Source: CBHTSZ01 sp966095765 (GTDB lineage Bacteria; Patescibacteriota; Saccharimonadia; Saccharimonadales; Saccharimonadaceae). From it: a stretch of 64,000 nt of DNA. The first letter of the stretch is position 1, and each line of letters begins with the position of its first letter. Where the stretch lies: the NCBI GenBank assembly GCA_966095765.1, contig CBHTSZ010000003.1, forward strand, positions 62,001 to 126,000. Reading direction: 5' to 3'. The translations under genes and the position numbers were made by a program. The notes beneath the pieces are model-generated. The model searched no databases, was not told the origin of the DNA, and was given only the letters and a program-made list of their open reading frames with translations. Below, in pieces: positions 9,382-18,753 of the stretch.

Positions 9382-10260
9382 TTACTCCTCAAGACGACGG
9401 GTAAGGTATGCGCGAAAATCATCGCCAAGCTTTGGATGGATTAGGGCACTATCGACTACTGCTTGGAGGTACTTGAGCTGGTCGCCTGTATCATGCCAGA
9501 TACCATCGATAAATTGTCCGTACACCTCGCTTGTCTGGGCGAGCTCATTGATACTATCGGCTAGCGTGATCTCACCTCCCTTGCCAGGTTTTTCTTCGGC
9601 AATGATCGGTAGGATATCCGGTGTCAGCAAATAGCCACCGACTGAGGCGAAAGTGCTAGGCGCTGCTTCGGCGCCAGGCTTTTCCACCAGCTCCGCAAGA
9701 CGGAATGTACCGCTTCCCAGATCATCGCTGATCGCAGCCATACCATATTTGTCGGCATCGGAGCGATCAATCTCGATCAGCGAAATAACAGACTTGCCGG
9801 TGCGTTCGTGAGCCTGCTTTAGCTGAACGGCACGAGGCACTTCGGAGCGGAAAAAGTCGTCTGCGAAGAACACAAAGAATGGCTCGTCGTCATCGATGAG
9901 ATGTTGGGCATTGAGTACTGGGCGGGCGTTGCCTTTTGGCGTGCCCTTTTGGCGAACGTAGACAAAGTTGGCCATCTCAGCGATTTTTTTGATCTCGTCG
10001 GCTTTGTCGTGTTTACCCTTTTCACGAAGCTCCGCTTCAAGCTCGTCAGTACGATCAAAATGGTCCTCGATCGAGCGCTTCGTACTACCGGTTACGATGA
10101 TGATGTCGGTAACACCGGCCGCGACAACCTCCTCAACGATCAACTGGATCACCGGGCGGTCGATGATCGGCAGCATTTCCTTTGGCATCGCCTTTGTCTG
10201 CGGTAAAAAACGTGTTCCGAGCCCTGCTGCACATATGATTGCTTTAGTTGGTTGTTTCAT
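9382..10260 (-). CDS. galU: UTP--glucose-1-phosphate uridylyltransferase
   Basis: Makes UDP-glucose from UTP and glucose-1-phosphate for surface glycans. 292 residues, the usual GalU length. The nucleotide-binding signature GLGTRFLPQTKAMPKEMLP is at the N-terminus, followed by DRPVIQLIVEE. Later motifs include FVFFADDFF and ELVEKP. A Shine-Dalgarno site (AAAGGAG) lies 9 nt before the ATG. It follows gatB by 23 nt and is probably read from the gat operon. No other glycan genes adjoin it. Confidence 0.95.
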   Translation of the reverse strand: MKQPTKAIICAAGLGTRFLPQTKAMPKEMLPIIDRPVIQLIVEEVVAAGVTDIIIVTGSTKRSIEDHFDRTDELEAELREKGKHDKADEIKKIAEMANFVYVRQKGTPKGNARPVLNAQHLIDDDEPFFVFFADDFFRSEVPRAVQLKQAHERTGKSVISLIEIDRSDADKYGMAAISDDLGSGTFRLAELVEKPGAEAAPSTFASVGGYLLTPDILPIIAEEKPGKGGEITLADSINELAQTSEVYGQFIDGIWHDTGDQLKYLQAVVDSALIHPKLGDDFRAYLTRRLEE

Positions 10261-10283
10261 ATTCTCGGGCTCCTTTTAGGTGT

Positions 10284-11741
10284 TTAGATACGTTCGCGAA
10301 TCAGCTTACTAGCAAGCCCTGGGTTCGCCTTGCCTTGGGATAGTTTCATGACCTGGCCAACGAGGTAGCCAATCGCTTTATCGTTGCCGGCTCTGATATC
10401 TTCGACTGCTTTTTGCGAAGCAGGATCAGCAAGCACGGTATCAACGATAGCAGCAATCTCACCCTCGTCACTAACCTGCAACAAGTTCTTTTCCATGGCG
10501 ATTTCTTCGGCGCTTTTCCCTGTATATTTTTCGTCAAAGAGATCGAGAAAAATCTCTTTGGCGCCTGTGGAGCTCAGTTTATCATCACCTACCATCTGCG
10601 AAAGTTCAGTCAACCGTCGTGGCCCAACCAGCCCAGACTCAACGGCGGCAGCGTCTAGCTCCCCTGCCGATGCAAACCAGTTAAAGACACGTTTTGCGGT
10701 TGACACATCTGAACGCTGACGAATCGCCTCCAGTACTTCGGCGACACTCTTACGGCTTAGTACGGTATAGACCACCGAGTCATCAAGCTGTAAATCTTTC
10801 CAATTATCACGATACTCGGCAGGTAACATCGGAAGGATTGCTTTTACCTCAGCTACCCGTTCGGTACTGATACGCACCGGAGGAATATCGGCATCCGGGA
10901 AGTAGCGGTAATCATGGGCGTCCTCTTTGCTGCGCTGTGAGAAAGTTTTTTGCTTGTCTTCGTTCCAACCACGGGTTTCTTGAATGATAGCCTCGCCTTT
11001 ATCGAGTAACTCAGCTTGGCGTTGGCATTCAAATTCGGCAGCTTTTTCAACCGCACGGAAAGAGTTCAGGTTCTTGATTTCGGCACGTGTACCGAGTGTT
11101 TCGCTACCGACCGGTGCGAGCGAGATATTCACGTCAAAACGCATATTGCCGTGATAGAGGTCTCCATGCGTCACGCCAGCATAAGTCATGAGACGGTATA
11201 GCTCTTGAGCAAATGCACGTGCTTCTGCTGGACTATGGATATCTGCCTCGGAGACAATTTCGATGAGTGGCGTACCGGCACGGTTGAGGTCAACAAAACT
11301 CTCACTTCCACCTGTTGGGTGAGTAAGCTTGCCTGCATCCTCCTCGAGGTGTGCGTGATGGATACGAACCGCTTTGACACTGCCGTCCAACTGCGGCGCT
11401 TCGACAATTCCGCCGACGATCACAGGCTCGGCCAACTGGGTAATCTGGTAGCCTTTCGGTAGGTCCGGGTAAAAGTAATGTTTGCGTTCAAAGCGGCTAA
11501 TCTCTGGGATCTCTGCCTTTAGGGCGATTCCTGCACGGATTGCCAGTGTCAGTGCTTCTTCATTGAGCACAGGCAATACACCTGGGAAACCAAAACTGAT
11601 CGGTCCGACGGTCGTGTTAGGCGCTTTATCGCGAGCATCATTATCTTCACCGCTGAAGAGTTTCGTTGCGGACTTGAGCTGGACGTGACACTCGATACCA
11701 ATAGTGGGCTGATATCGTTCCATGATTTCGGCAAGTGACAT
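10284..11741 (-). CDS. gatB: aspartyl/glutamyl-tRNA amidotransferase subunit B
   Basis: Kinase and tRNA-binding subunit of GatCAB, which converts Glu-tRNA(Gln), and often Asp-tRNA(Asn), to the amide form. The N-terminal catalytic cradle shows IGIECHVQL, NRAGTPLIEIVSE and the segment RFDVNISL; the C-terminal YqeY-like tail ends in GKANPGLASKLIRERI. 485 residues is typical. Its ATG overlaps the stop of the preceding membrane protein by one base, so translation is coupled. The presence of gatCAB together with tRNA-Gln in the window agrees with indirect charging of Gln. Confidence 0.97.
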   Translation of the reverse strand: MSLAEIMERYQPTIGIECHVQLKSATKLFSGEDNDARDKAPNTTVGPISFGFPGVLPVLNEEALTLAIRAGIALKAEIPEISRFERKHYFYPDLPKGYQITQLAEPVIVGGIVEAPQLDGSVKAVRIHHAHLEEDAGKLTHPTGGSESFVDLNRAGTPLIEIVSEADIHSPAEARAFAQELYRLMTYAGVTHGDLYHGNMRFDVNISLAPVGSETLGTRAEIKNLNSFRAVEKAAEFECQRQAELLDKGEAIIQETRGWNEDKQKTFSQRSKEDAHDYRYFPDADIPPVRISTERVAEVKAILPMLPAEYRDNWKDLQLDDSVVYTVLSRKSVAEVLEAIRQRSDVSTAKRVFNWFASAGELDAAAVESGLVGPRRLTELSQMVGDDKLSSTGAKEIFLDLFDEKYTGKSAEEIAMEKNLLQVSDEGEIAAIVDTVLADPASQKAVEDIRAGNDKAIGYLVGQVMKLSQGKANPGLASKLIRERI

Positions 11742-12157
11742 TAGAGCGCCCCCAGGTCGGTTAGTGCCTTCTTAAAGATCTTAAGCGCTTCAGATGCTTG
11801 ACGCTGCGACACCTTGACGCCATCATCGTGAGCGATACGATTACGGAGTTTGTGAGCACGCCAGACGCTATCGATGTTACTGAAGTACGGCTTTGCGTTT
11901 TTTAGGCGTTCACCGAGAGTCGTACCCGAAACGCCACGGTCGCGCAGCGCACTATCGAGCAGCTTGTCAGCGCTCATGATAGCGAACTGCCACGTCTCTG
12001 GTGTACTGCCTGCATTCTGTGTAATCTCGAGCCATCGACTACGATACTTCTCTTGATCAAGTGTTTTACCGCCACGCCTTGTGAGCGAGATAACGATAAG
12101 CAACGTGATACCGATGATCACAACACTGAAAAACATAATAAGGATGAGGTTGTTCAT
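11741..12157 (-). CDS. membrane-anchored HEPN-like protein inside the gatCAB operon
   Basis: 138 residues, no assigned family. One transmembrane helix at residues 4-25 is followed by a soluble, mostly helical domain. Near the C-terminus is LRNRIAHDDG, with Arg105 and His110 spaced as R-x4-H, the pattern of HEPN ribonuclease or nucleotidyl-binding domains. Its ATG overlaps the gatA stop (ATGA) and its stop overlaps the gatB start, so it is translated as a full operon member. HEPN assignment is tentative and based on the motif and helical character only. Confidence 0.65.
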   Translation of the reverse strand: MNNLILIMFFSVVIIGITLLIVISLTRRGGKTLDQEKYRSRWLEITQNAGSTPETWQFAIMSADKLLDSALRDRGVSGTTLGERLKNAKPYFSNIDSVWRAHKLRNRIAHDDGVKVSQRQASEALKIFKKALTDLGAL

Positions 12158-13545
12158 GCGTTTGTTTTCCCTTCAATCTCTGCGGCGAGTCCCAGCACTG
12201 CCACATCTGCGCCACGTCGTCCAATAATCTGAAAACCGACCGGTAGGCCTTCAGTCTTTGTCGGTACACTCACAGCCGGCAGACCCGCTAGACTCGCAGA
12301 TACGGTCATTTGGTCGGCAAGATACATACTGAGCGGATCCTGCGTGTTCTGACCAAGCTCAAAGGCAACCGATGGTACCGTTGGGCCGACGAGGAAATCG
12401 TACTTCTCAAATGCTGCATCAAACTCACCTACGAGCAGCGTACGAACCTTGGCGGCCTTCTGGAAGTAAGCATCGTAGTAGCCGCTCGAAAGCACATAGT
12501 TACCAATCAAGATACGACGCTTGTTCTCGGGCATAAAACCGACAGAACGAGTCTGCTCATATACTTCCTCGAGAGTGCCGGCGCTCTCGGGTCGCACACC
12601 GTATCGAATACCATCGTAACGTGCGAGGTTCGATGCAACCTCCGCAGGCACGATGATGTAGTAGACAGCAAGTGAAGAATGCAATGATGGCAGAGCAACT
12701 TCCTCTATCTCATAGCCATTCCCACGGAGCGTCTCCAGAGTCTGTTCGATAGCAGCCTTGACCTCATCGTCTACTCCTTCGCCAAGCCATTCTTTGATCA
12801 CGCCAACTTTCTTCCGAGACATAGAGACCTCGGCAGTATATGGTGAATCAATCGTTGTGGCGTCCTTGCTATCTTTGCCCGCAATGATTTCCATCACAAG
12901 TCGTGCGTCTTTGGCCGTATGTGTCAATGGGCCAATAACATCCGTACTGCTTGCCATCGCAACAACACCGTAACGACTGACCGAACCGTACGTTGGCTTC
13001 ATGCCGACGACACCACAAAAGCTAGCTGGTTGACGAATAGAGCCACCAGTATCAGTTCCGAGGGCAAAGGGCGTGATATCGAGTGCGACCGCAGCTGCAG
13101 AACCACCCGAACTACCGCCAGCTACGCGGCTCTTGTCATGTGGATTCGTCGTTGGTCCGTAAGCTGAGTTCTCGGTACTTCCGCCGTGCGCGAAAGCATC
13201 AAGGTTAGCTTTGGCGATACAGATAGCACCCTCTGCTTCTAGCCGTTCAATAGCCTCAGCCTGAAACGGTGCTTCGAAATTTTCGAGTAACTTTGAAGCG
13301 GCTGTTGTTTTCGAACCAAAGGTTAGCATATTGTCTTTAGCAATAAACGGTACGCCTGCAAGTCGACCAGCATTTTCACCGCGAGCACGTTTCTCGTCGA
13401 TCATGGCAGCACGCTCGAGTGCACGTCCTTCAATCACCTCAAGTAGTGCGTGGTTTGAATCGTTCTTGGCACGTGTGATTGCAGCACGCACAACCTCTAC
13501 AGCTGACGTTTGATCAATCGCTGCCTTTACCTCGGCTATCGTCAT
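12154..13545 (-). CDS. gatA: aspartyl/glutamyl-tRNA amidotransferase subunit A
   Basis: Amidase subunit of GatCAB that releases ammonia from glutamine. The amidase signature runs through AGVPFIAKDNML (Lys of the catalytic triad) and then RVAGGSSGGSAAAVA and TDTGGSIRQPASFCG (the two Ser residues). 463 residues is a usual length. It overlaps gatC by 4 nt and the downstream membrane gene by 4 nt. Confidence 0.98.
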   Translation of the reverse strand: MTIAEVKAAIDQTSAVEVVRAAITRAKNDSNHALLEVIEGRALERAAMIDEKRARGENAGRLAGVPFIAKDNMLTFGSKTTAASKLLENFEAPFQAEAIERLEAEGAICIAKANLDAFAHGGSTENSAYGPTTNPHDKSRVAGGSSGGSAAAVALDITPFALGTDTGGSIRQPASFCGVVGMKPTYGSVSRYGVVAMASSTDVIGPLTHTAKDARLVMEIIAGKDSKDATTIDSPYTAEVSMSRKKVGVIKEWLGEGVDDEVKAAIEQTLETLRGNGYEIEEVALPSLHSSLAVYYIIVPAEVASNLARYDGIRYGVRPESAGTLEEVYEQTRSVGFMPENKRRILIGNYVLSSGYYDAYFQKAAKVRTLLVGEFDAAFEKYDFLVGPTVPSVAFELGQNTQDPLSMYLADQMTVSASLAGLPAVSVPTKTEGLPVGFQIIGRRGADVAVLGLAAEIEGKTNA

Positions 13546-13835
13546 TCGAGCACCCTCGGCACCACCACAGAGCCATCAGCGTGCTTCGGTGCATTTTTCA
13601 GCAACTCCTCCTGGCTAATGCCGTAGTCAATCACTTCGTCAGGACGAGTCACGGTCTCAAGGTAATGAACTTGGTACGTTGGTTCAACTCCTTCAGTATC
13701 AACAGCCTGAAGCTGCTCGACATACCCAAGGATCTGCGTAAGGTCAGTCTGCATCGCGACCGCTTCTTCGTCGGTCATACTGAGCGCTGACAGTCGTGCC
13801 AGCTTTTTGACATCATCAATAGAAATTGCGTTCAT
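13542..13835 (-). CDS. gatC: aspartyl/glutamyl-tRNA amidotransferase subunit C
   Basis: 97-residue clamp subunit that stabilises GatA and GatB. Family pattern: IDDVKKLARLSALSMTDEE at the start, LTQILGYVEQLQAVDTEGVEPTY in the middle and a Pro-rich C-terminus. First gene of the gatC-gatA-membrane-gatB-galU run. A TATACT box (13844-13849) ends 8 nt before the ATG with no ribosome site, so the operon message appears leaderless. Confidence 0.95.
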   Translation of the reverse strand: MNAISIDDVKKLARLSALSMTDEEAVAMQTDLTQILGYVEQLQAVDTEGVEPTYQVHYLETVTRPDEVIDYGISQEELLKNAPKHADGSVVVPRVLE

Positions 13836-13865
13836 TTACCCTTAGTATACCAGAGGCGAGCCCTG

Positions 13866-15836
13866 TTATTTCATTGATTTTTTAATATCTGCTATCGTAT
13901 CGCGCAGTTCTGCCGCTTTTTCGAACTCGAGATTGGCACTCGCCAGTTCCATCTGTGCAGTTAGCTCACGAACCAATACCGGGTACTCATCTTTCGGAAT
14001 CTTTTTGAGATTGAGCTTACCGCTGGTATCTTCTTTTTGCGGAATGATCGCACGTAGACCTTCATCGATGGCTTTGTCGACTCCGCGTGGCGTAATGCCG
14101 TGTTCTTTGTTGTAAGCATCCTGTTTCTCGCGACGGCGCTCCGTTTCATCCATCGCGGCACGCATCGAGTCGGTGATGTTGTCGGCATACATGAGCACCC
14201 GACCTGATTCATGCCGTGCAGCGCGACCGATTGTCTGGATGAGTGCAGAAGTGCTGCGCAAAAAACCTTCTTTATCTGCGTCCATAATTGCAACGAGACT
14301 AACCTCTGGCAGGTCTAGTCCTTCACGCAGTAGGTTGATACCAACGAGCACGTCATACACACCAAGACGCAGATCGCGTAAAATATCTCCTCGTTCGAGC
14401 GTATCGATGTCGCTGTGAATATACGCTGTTTTGATATTGAGCTCAAGCAGATACGTACTGAGATCCTCGGCCATGCGCTTCGTGAGCGTCGTCACCAGTA
14501 CGCGTTGCTGCTTCTCGATACGTTCACGTATCTCATGGATGAGATCATCAATCTGCCCGTCGATCGGACGGACTTCGATGATCGGGTCGAGAAGACCGGT
14601 TGGACGAATCACCTGCTCGGCAGGTGACGGCGAGTGAGTTAGCTCGTACTCACCTGGCGTTGCCGACACGTAAACCGCCTGGTTGATATGTTTCTCGAAC
14701 TCAGTAAATGTTAGCGGCCGGTTGTCGAGCGCACTCGGTAGACGAAAGCCGTGTTCGACAAGCACTTCCTTTCTCGCGCGGTCGCCGTTATACATACCGC
14801 GGATTTGCGGGATAGTCATATGTGACTCATCGATCAAAAGCAAGTAGTCGTCTGGGAAGTAGTCCATAAGCGTTGCCGGCTGTTCACCCGGTTCACGGTT
14901 CGTGAGGTATCGGCTGTAATTCTCGATGCCTTTTACGAAACCCGTTTCTTCCAATAGTTCGAGATCGTAACGCGTGCGCTGTTCAATACGCTGCGCTTCT
15001 AGCAGCTTGTCATGCGAACGGAAGTAGTCAAGACGTTCAGCAAGCTCTTGTTTAATATTTGTGATCGCACTCGTCAACTTGTCTTTTGGCGTGACGTAGT
15101 GTGAGCTTGGGAAGATTTTGACCTCACTCGGTTCGCGAGTGATCTCACCGGTTAGCGGGTTAATCTCAGTGATGCGGTCAATTTCATCACCAAAGAATTC
15201 GATTCGGTAGGCTGACTCACTACCGGCTGGAAATACGTCAACTACATCACCGCGAACCCGGAATGTTGCACGGGCAAAATCGATGTCGTTGCGGTGATAC
15301 TGAATATCAGTTAGGTGACGTAGAAATTTGTCGCGTGAACGACGCTCCCCTTTTTTGACTGTAATCGCCATGCCACCATAGTCATCAACGGAGCCGATAC
15401 CGTAGATACAGCTGACGCTCGCCACGATAATGACATCACGTCGACTCAGCAATGACGCAGTTGCCGCGTGCCGAAGCCGGTCGATCTCTTCGTTGATCTT
15501 GCTGTCTTTTTCGATATAAGTGTCACTACTCACCATGTACGCCTCTGGCTGATAGTAGTCGAAGTAACTTACAAAATAGTGAACTTCGTTGTCCGGGAAA
15601 AAAGCCTTGAATTCAGAAAAGAGCTGGGCTGCGAGTGTCTTGTTATGTGCGATGACGAGCGTCGGGACATTGCGGTCAGCGATGAGATTTGCCATCGTGA
15701 ACGTCTTACCGGAACCGGTCACGCCGAGAAGCGTCTGCTGCTTTTCGCCGCCATCGAGACCAGAAATAAGCTGTGAGATCGCAGTCGGCTGGTCACCGGT
15801 AGGCTGATAATTACTCTTGAGCTGAAACTTGTTCAC
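13866..15836 (-). CDS. uvrB: excinuclease ABC subunit B
   Basis: Damage-verifying helicase-like subunit of nucleotide excision repair. Walker A is GVTGSGKTFTMA, the beta-hairpin region contains YYQPEAYMVSSDTYIEKDS, and motif VI is QTIGRAARHESGRV. The C-terminus carries the UVR domain (residues about 615-655) that contacts UvrC. 656 residues is standard. The start codon is GTG at 15836, 6 nt after a TACAAT box (15843-15848); the protein begins MNKFQLKSNYQPTGDQP as expected for the family. Confidence 0.98.
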   Translation of the reverse strand: MNKFQLKSNYQPTGDQPTAISQLISGLDGGEKQQTLLGVTGSGKTFTMANLIADRNVPTLVIAHNKTLAAQLFSEFKAFFPDNEVHYFVSYFDYYQPEAYMVSSDTYIEKDSKINEEIDRLRHAATASLLSRRDVIIVASVSCIYGIGSVDDYGGMAITVKKGERRSRDKFLRHLTDIQYHRNDIDFARATFRVRGDVVDVFPAGSESAYRIEFFGDEIDRITEINPLTGEITREPSEVKIFPSSHYVTPKDKLTSAITNIKQELAERLDYFRSHDKLLEAQRIEQRTRYDLELLEETGFVKGIENYSRYLTNREPGEQPATLMDYFPDDYLLLIDESHMTIPQIRGMYNGDRARKEVLVEHGFRLPSALDNRPLTFTEFEKHINQAVYVSATPGEYELTHSPSPAEQVIRPTGLLDPIIEVRPIDGQIDDLIHEIRERIEKQQRVLVTTLTKRMAEDLSTYLLELNIKTAYIHSDIDTLERGDILRDLRLGVYDVLVGINLLREGLDLPEVSLVAIMDADKEGFLRSTSALIQTIGRAARHESGRVLMYADNITDSMRAAMDETERRREKQDAYNKEHGITPRGVDKAIDEGLRAIIPQKEDTSGKLNLKKIPKDEYPVLVRELTAQMELASANLEFEKAAELRDTIADIKKSMK

Positions 15837-15853
15837 TCTAGTATTGTAGCAGT

Positions 15854-16468
15854 TTAGCCTTGGCGGTTTTTAGCGACGTGGTCATACTCTACTGGCACGT
15901 CATCGCCAACCGGGTCGGTCGCGTACTTGACGTCGAGCGCTGCGATGACCTGTTTGACGAGTCGCTCAGGATCCGTATCGTAGATGATTCTATCCGCACC
16001 GGGTGTTGGGATATTCTGTACGAGCATCGGGATAAAGTCAGCAAGTCCGCCGCTACCGAGCAGCACACCGCAGACCTTATGGCTTTCGGCAGCAGTCGAA
16101 AACTCATGCAGGCTGCCCATGCGGCCACCGACGGTAATCACCGCGTCGCTACTGCGGACGAGATGGACGTCACGACCCACGTATTCCATGCCGGTAAAGT
16201 TGATGTAATCGAACTCCTTGGTTGGCAACCGATACGACTTGACGTGTTCGCGATGCGAACTAGCTGGACTAAAACCGATACTGAGCCCACCTTCTGAGTG
16301 GGCGCCAACGGCAGCATAGTGTGGCAAGCCAATCGTCGCGCCGGTCAGGAGTGTATGCCCTTCTTTTGCGATAGCCTTGCCGAGCCGAAACGCAAGTTGA
16401 TGCGAAGCTTCAACAGTGTCACCTGCTGCCGCTCCAGAAACACAGATCTGATATTGATTCTTTTTCAT
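15854..16468 (-). CDS. LOG/SLOG-type Rossmann protein
   Basis: 204 residues with a nucleotide-binding Rossmann fold of the SLOG (lysine decarboxylase-like or DprA-like) superfamily: VSGAAAGDT at the N-terminus, HTLLTGATIGLPHYAA, and the segment AVITVGGRMGSLHEF, which resembles the GGxGTxxE motif of LOG proteins. In this copy it reads GGRMGSLHE, so the glycine pattern is altered but the Glu is retained. It could hydrolyse or sense nucleotide-like ligands; no substrate is claimed. The start overlaps the stop of the upstream 416-residue gene by 4 nt, so it belongs to the PfkB kinase operon. Confidence 0.7.
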   Translation of the reverse strand: MKKNQYQICVSGAAAGDTVEASHQLAFRLGKAIAKEGHTLLTGATIGLPHYAAVGAHSEGGLSIGFSPASSHREHVKSYRLPTKEFDYINFTGMEYVGRDVHLVRSSDAVITVGGRMGSLHEFSTAAESHKVCGVLLGSGGLADFIPMLVQNIPTPGADRIIYDTDPERLVKQVIAALDVKYATDPVGDDVPVEYDHVAKNRQG

Positions 16469-17715
16469 GCCTTTTCTACCTCTAAGTCTTCTGGTGCGAT
16501 CATATCGTTATCGAGCTGTTTGAGAATGCTATTTTCGAGGTTTTTATGCCCCATGTACCGCATAAATATCTCGTTCCAAAGGCTTTCACGGAAGTGGTAA
16601 ACGTAACGGCTTTCGTATGGCTCGCTGTTTGAGTATGCAAGGCTCACATCCATCATGTTGTAGGTGATTGGAAGGCCGTCTTCGGCGAGCTTCGCTACAT
16701 AGTCAAGGTCACACCAAAACTTCATCTCAGGATCAAGCTGGGCTAAGTTCTCTTCGGCTTTGCGCCAGTGGAGATCCTCCGGGTGAACGTGCGGCTCAAA
16801 TGCTTCAGGGTGACTTTCATCTTTCATCTTGCCAAAGTAACGTTGGATGACGCGCCAGTGAACGTTCGTGCCAACCATCTGAGCAGCATTGCCGGGGTCG
16901 GCGATGAGCGTTTCGACAACTGTCTCGCCAAAGTTCTTGTTGACCTGCTTGAGCTTAAAGAACGCACTATAGAGGCGAATCTCGTTGATATAGTGAAAGA
17001 CAAGCGGCAGTGATTTGAGGGTAATACCTTTCATCCGATCAACATGCATCGGCACGACAACGATCACTCCCATCTCTTTGGTGTGGGTGATGTTATGCAG
17101 CTTCTTTTCGACGAAATGCGTCGCAAGGTCAACGTACTTATCATGGTCCATGATCACGATCGAAATCTCACGAGTCTCGAAGTCACTTGGCTTGACGGTC
17201 TTGAACAGTTCATCAAACTTATTGAGCCACTCAGGGCCTTCCGAGAAACGGATCGCCGTGTACACCTCGTCGATATTTTCATGCTTGAGCATGCTATCGA
17301 TCGAACGGTAGCCAAGGTGTTTCATGAGTTTTTCAGGTGGCATCTTTGCGAGCAATTTCTTTGCAACCGAACGCTTCATCACCCAGCACGAACGATTGAT
17401 ATCCATGCTCTCAACAGCTTTTACGATTAACGGCACGTTCGCCTTCACGTCATCAGGGTCGGTACCACCGATCAACTTTGTGACACGCAGGTTATCACGT
17501 TCTATCTGAGCGAGCATCGCAGCGTAGAGCTCCCTGTCAGTACTGTCGTCGGGATCAAGACCGATATGCTCAGTGGCTTTTCGCATTTTTTCAGCGATCT
17601 CGCCAATAAGCCGTGCGTCTGTGCCGTGTTCACCCGATGCTTTTTCCAGCTGGCGAAGGCTAAGTGAAAAGATCGGTTCTTCAGCGTCCAGCAGATCTCG
17701 TAATATTTTGGCCAT
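16465..17715 (-). CDS. conserved-looking protein of unknown function, 416 aa
   Basis: I do not recognise a family. The protein is soluble, has no signal peptide or membrane segment, and is rich in charged residues. Visible features: an N-terminal helical region with DPDDSTDRELYAAMLAQIE, a middle region with SIVIMDHDKYVDLATHFVEKK (alpha/beta-like), GVIVVVPMHVDRMKG, and an acidic C-terminus. A good Shine-Dalgarno site (AAAGGAG) lies 8 nt before the ATG. It starts 2 nt after the stop of the PfkB-family kinase and overlaps the LOG-like gene, so all three are one transcription unit. Context suggests a link to sugar or nucleoside phosphate metabolism, which is inference only. Confidence 0.75.
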   Translation of the reverse strand: MAKILRDLLDAEEPIFSLSLRQLEKASGEHGTDARLIGEIAEKMRKATEHIGLDPDDSTDRELYAAMLAQIERDNLRVTKLIGGTDPDDVKANVPLIVKAVESMDINRSCWVMKRSVAKKLLAKMPPEKLMKHLGYRSIDSMLKHENIDEVYTAIRFSEGPEWLNKFDELFKTVKPSDFETREISIVIMDHDKYVDLATHFVEKKLHNITHTKEMGVIVVVPMHVDRMKGITLKSLPLVFHYINEIRLYSAFFKLKQVNKNFGETVVETLIADPGNAAQMVGTNVHWRVIQRYFGKMKDESHPEAFEPHVHPEDLHWRKAEENLAQLDPEMKFWCDLDYVAKLAEDGLPITYNMMDVSLAYSNSEPYESRYVYHFRESLWNEIFMRYMGHKNLENSILKQLDNDMIAPEDLEVEKA

Positions 17716-17717
17716 AA

Positions 17718-18695
17718 CTATAACTCCTTTTCGATCAATGGCATGTCATGTAGTTCAGTGTGTTCGTGGAGAATCCCAGGCTTGGCGCCTATCTGACCCA
17801 CAACTGAGGTTGAGTTGGCACTGGCAAAAATGATTGACTCCTTGAGACTCTTGCCAAGTGCCCACTGGCTCAAAAAGCCCGAGCCAAATGCATCACCCGC
17901 ACCTGTACGGTCAACAACAGGCACATCCTCGTACATACCCGCGTGAACAATCGTTTTGCCATCGCTCGCGACAACGCCATTCGGACCATCCGACACAATC
18001 ACAACCGAGCAGTAATTGAGCCCGTGCCGGACAAGCTCTTCCAGGGTCTCGCCCTCAACAAGCAACTGCATCTCCTCTTTGTTGAGGCACAGGACATCGA
18101 TTTCATCGAGCAGTGCGCGCAGCTTGTCCGGTTCGGCGAGCTCGCTACCTGCAGGATTTAGCATCACCTTCACACTACGCCGCTTTGCCTCATCGACAAT
18201 CCGTTCGAGGGTCTCAAAATGCCCAAGTGCTGTTGGGTATACCCAGTTAACGCCATCAAGCGCATCGAACTGACGCGCAATGTCTTCGGGGTGCGGTACG
18301 GAACCATGAAAGTTGAGAATCGTACGCTCACCACTAGTCGCGAGAAGGATCGTTGAGTAACTGGCACGCATTTCGGCGGCCTGTCGCACGTAGCGGGTAT
18401 CAACCATCTCTCGGTCAAGCTCATCGAGCACCGTCCGTGAGACCGGGTCGTCTTGGCCGAGTATCCACATGTATCGACTATGGAGCCCTTGTCGTGCAAA
18501 GGTCACAGCAACGTTCGTTGCGTTGCCGCCAGTTGTAAAGTGCGCCTCGCCAATATCTAACTTTGCGCCTAGAGGGAGGTGGGTATATAGGACCTTGCCC
18601 TCTTTGTGCGGATCAAACTCATCGTCACGTAAAAAGACGTCTTGGGTTGCTTTGCCGATACTAAGGATTGTTGGAATGTTTGTGTGTGCGCCCAT
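17718..18695 (-). CDS. PfkB/ribokinase family carbohydrate kinase
   Basis: ATP-dependent sugar or nucleoside kinase. N-terminal motif TTGGNATNVAVTFARQG and C-terminal signature DRTGAGDAFGSGFLSQWA with the catalytic Asp. Start choice: the frame stays open for 37 more codons upstream, but a promoter with TTGTGA (18727-18732), a 16-nt spacer and TATAAT (18705-18710) ends 9 nt before the ATG at 18695, and homologous proteins begin about here (MGAHTNIPTILSIGKATQD). The resulting 325 residues is the usual family length. Substrate is not readable. It heads an operon with two uncharacterised proteins and follows the aldolase-transketolase genes. Confidence 0.9.
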   Translation of the reverse strand: MGAHTNIPTILSIGKATQDVFLRDDEFDPHKEGKVLYTHLPLGAKLDIGEAHFTTGGNATNVAVTFARQGLHSRYMWILGQDDPVSRTVLDELDREMVDTRYVRQAAEMRASYSTILLATSGERTILNFHGSVPHPEDIARQFDALDGVNWVYPTALGHFETLERIVDEAKRRSVKVMLNPAGSELAEPDKLRALLDEIDVLCLNKEEMQLLVEGETLEELVRHGLNYCSVVIVSDGPNGVVASDGKTIVHAGMYEDVPVVDRTGAGDAFGSGFLSQWALGKSLKESIIFASANSTSVVGQIGAKPGILHEHTELHDMPLIEKEL

Positions 18696-18704
18696 CTCTG
18701 GTAG

Positions 18705-18732
18705 ATTATACCACTTATGCTTACACTCACAA
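18705..18732 (-). promoter_or_regulatory. sigma70-type promoter of the PfkB kinase operon
   Basis: TTGTGA (minus strand, 18732-18727), 16-nt spacer, TATAAT (18710-18705). The predicted transcript begins within a few bases of the ATG at 18695 and rules out a longer N-terminus. Confidence 0.7.
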
Positions 18733-18753
18733 CGGTGCCGACTATGGACGTGA

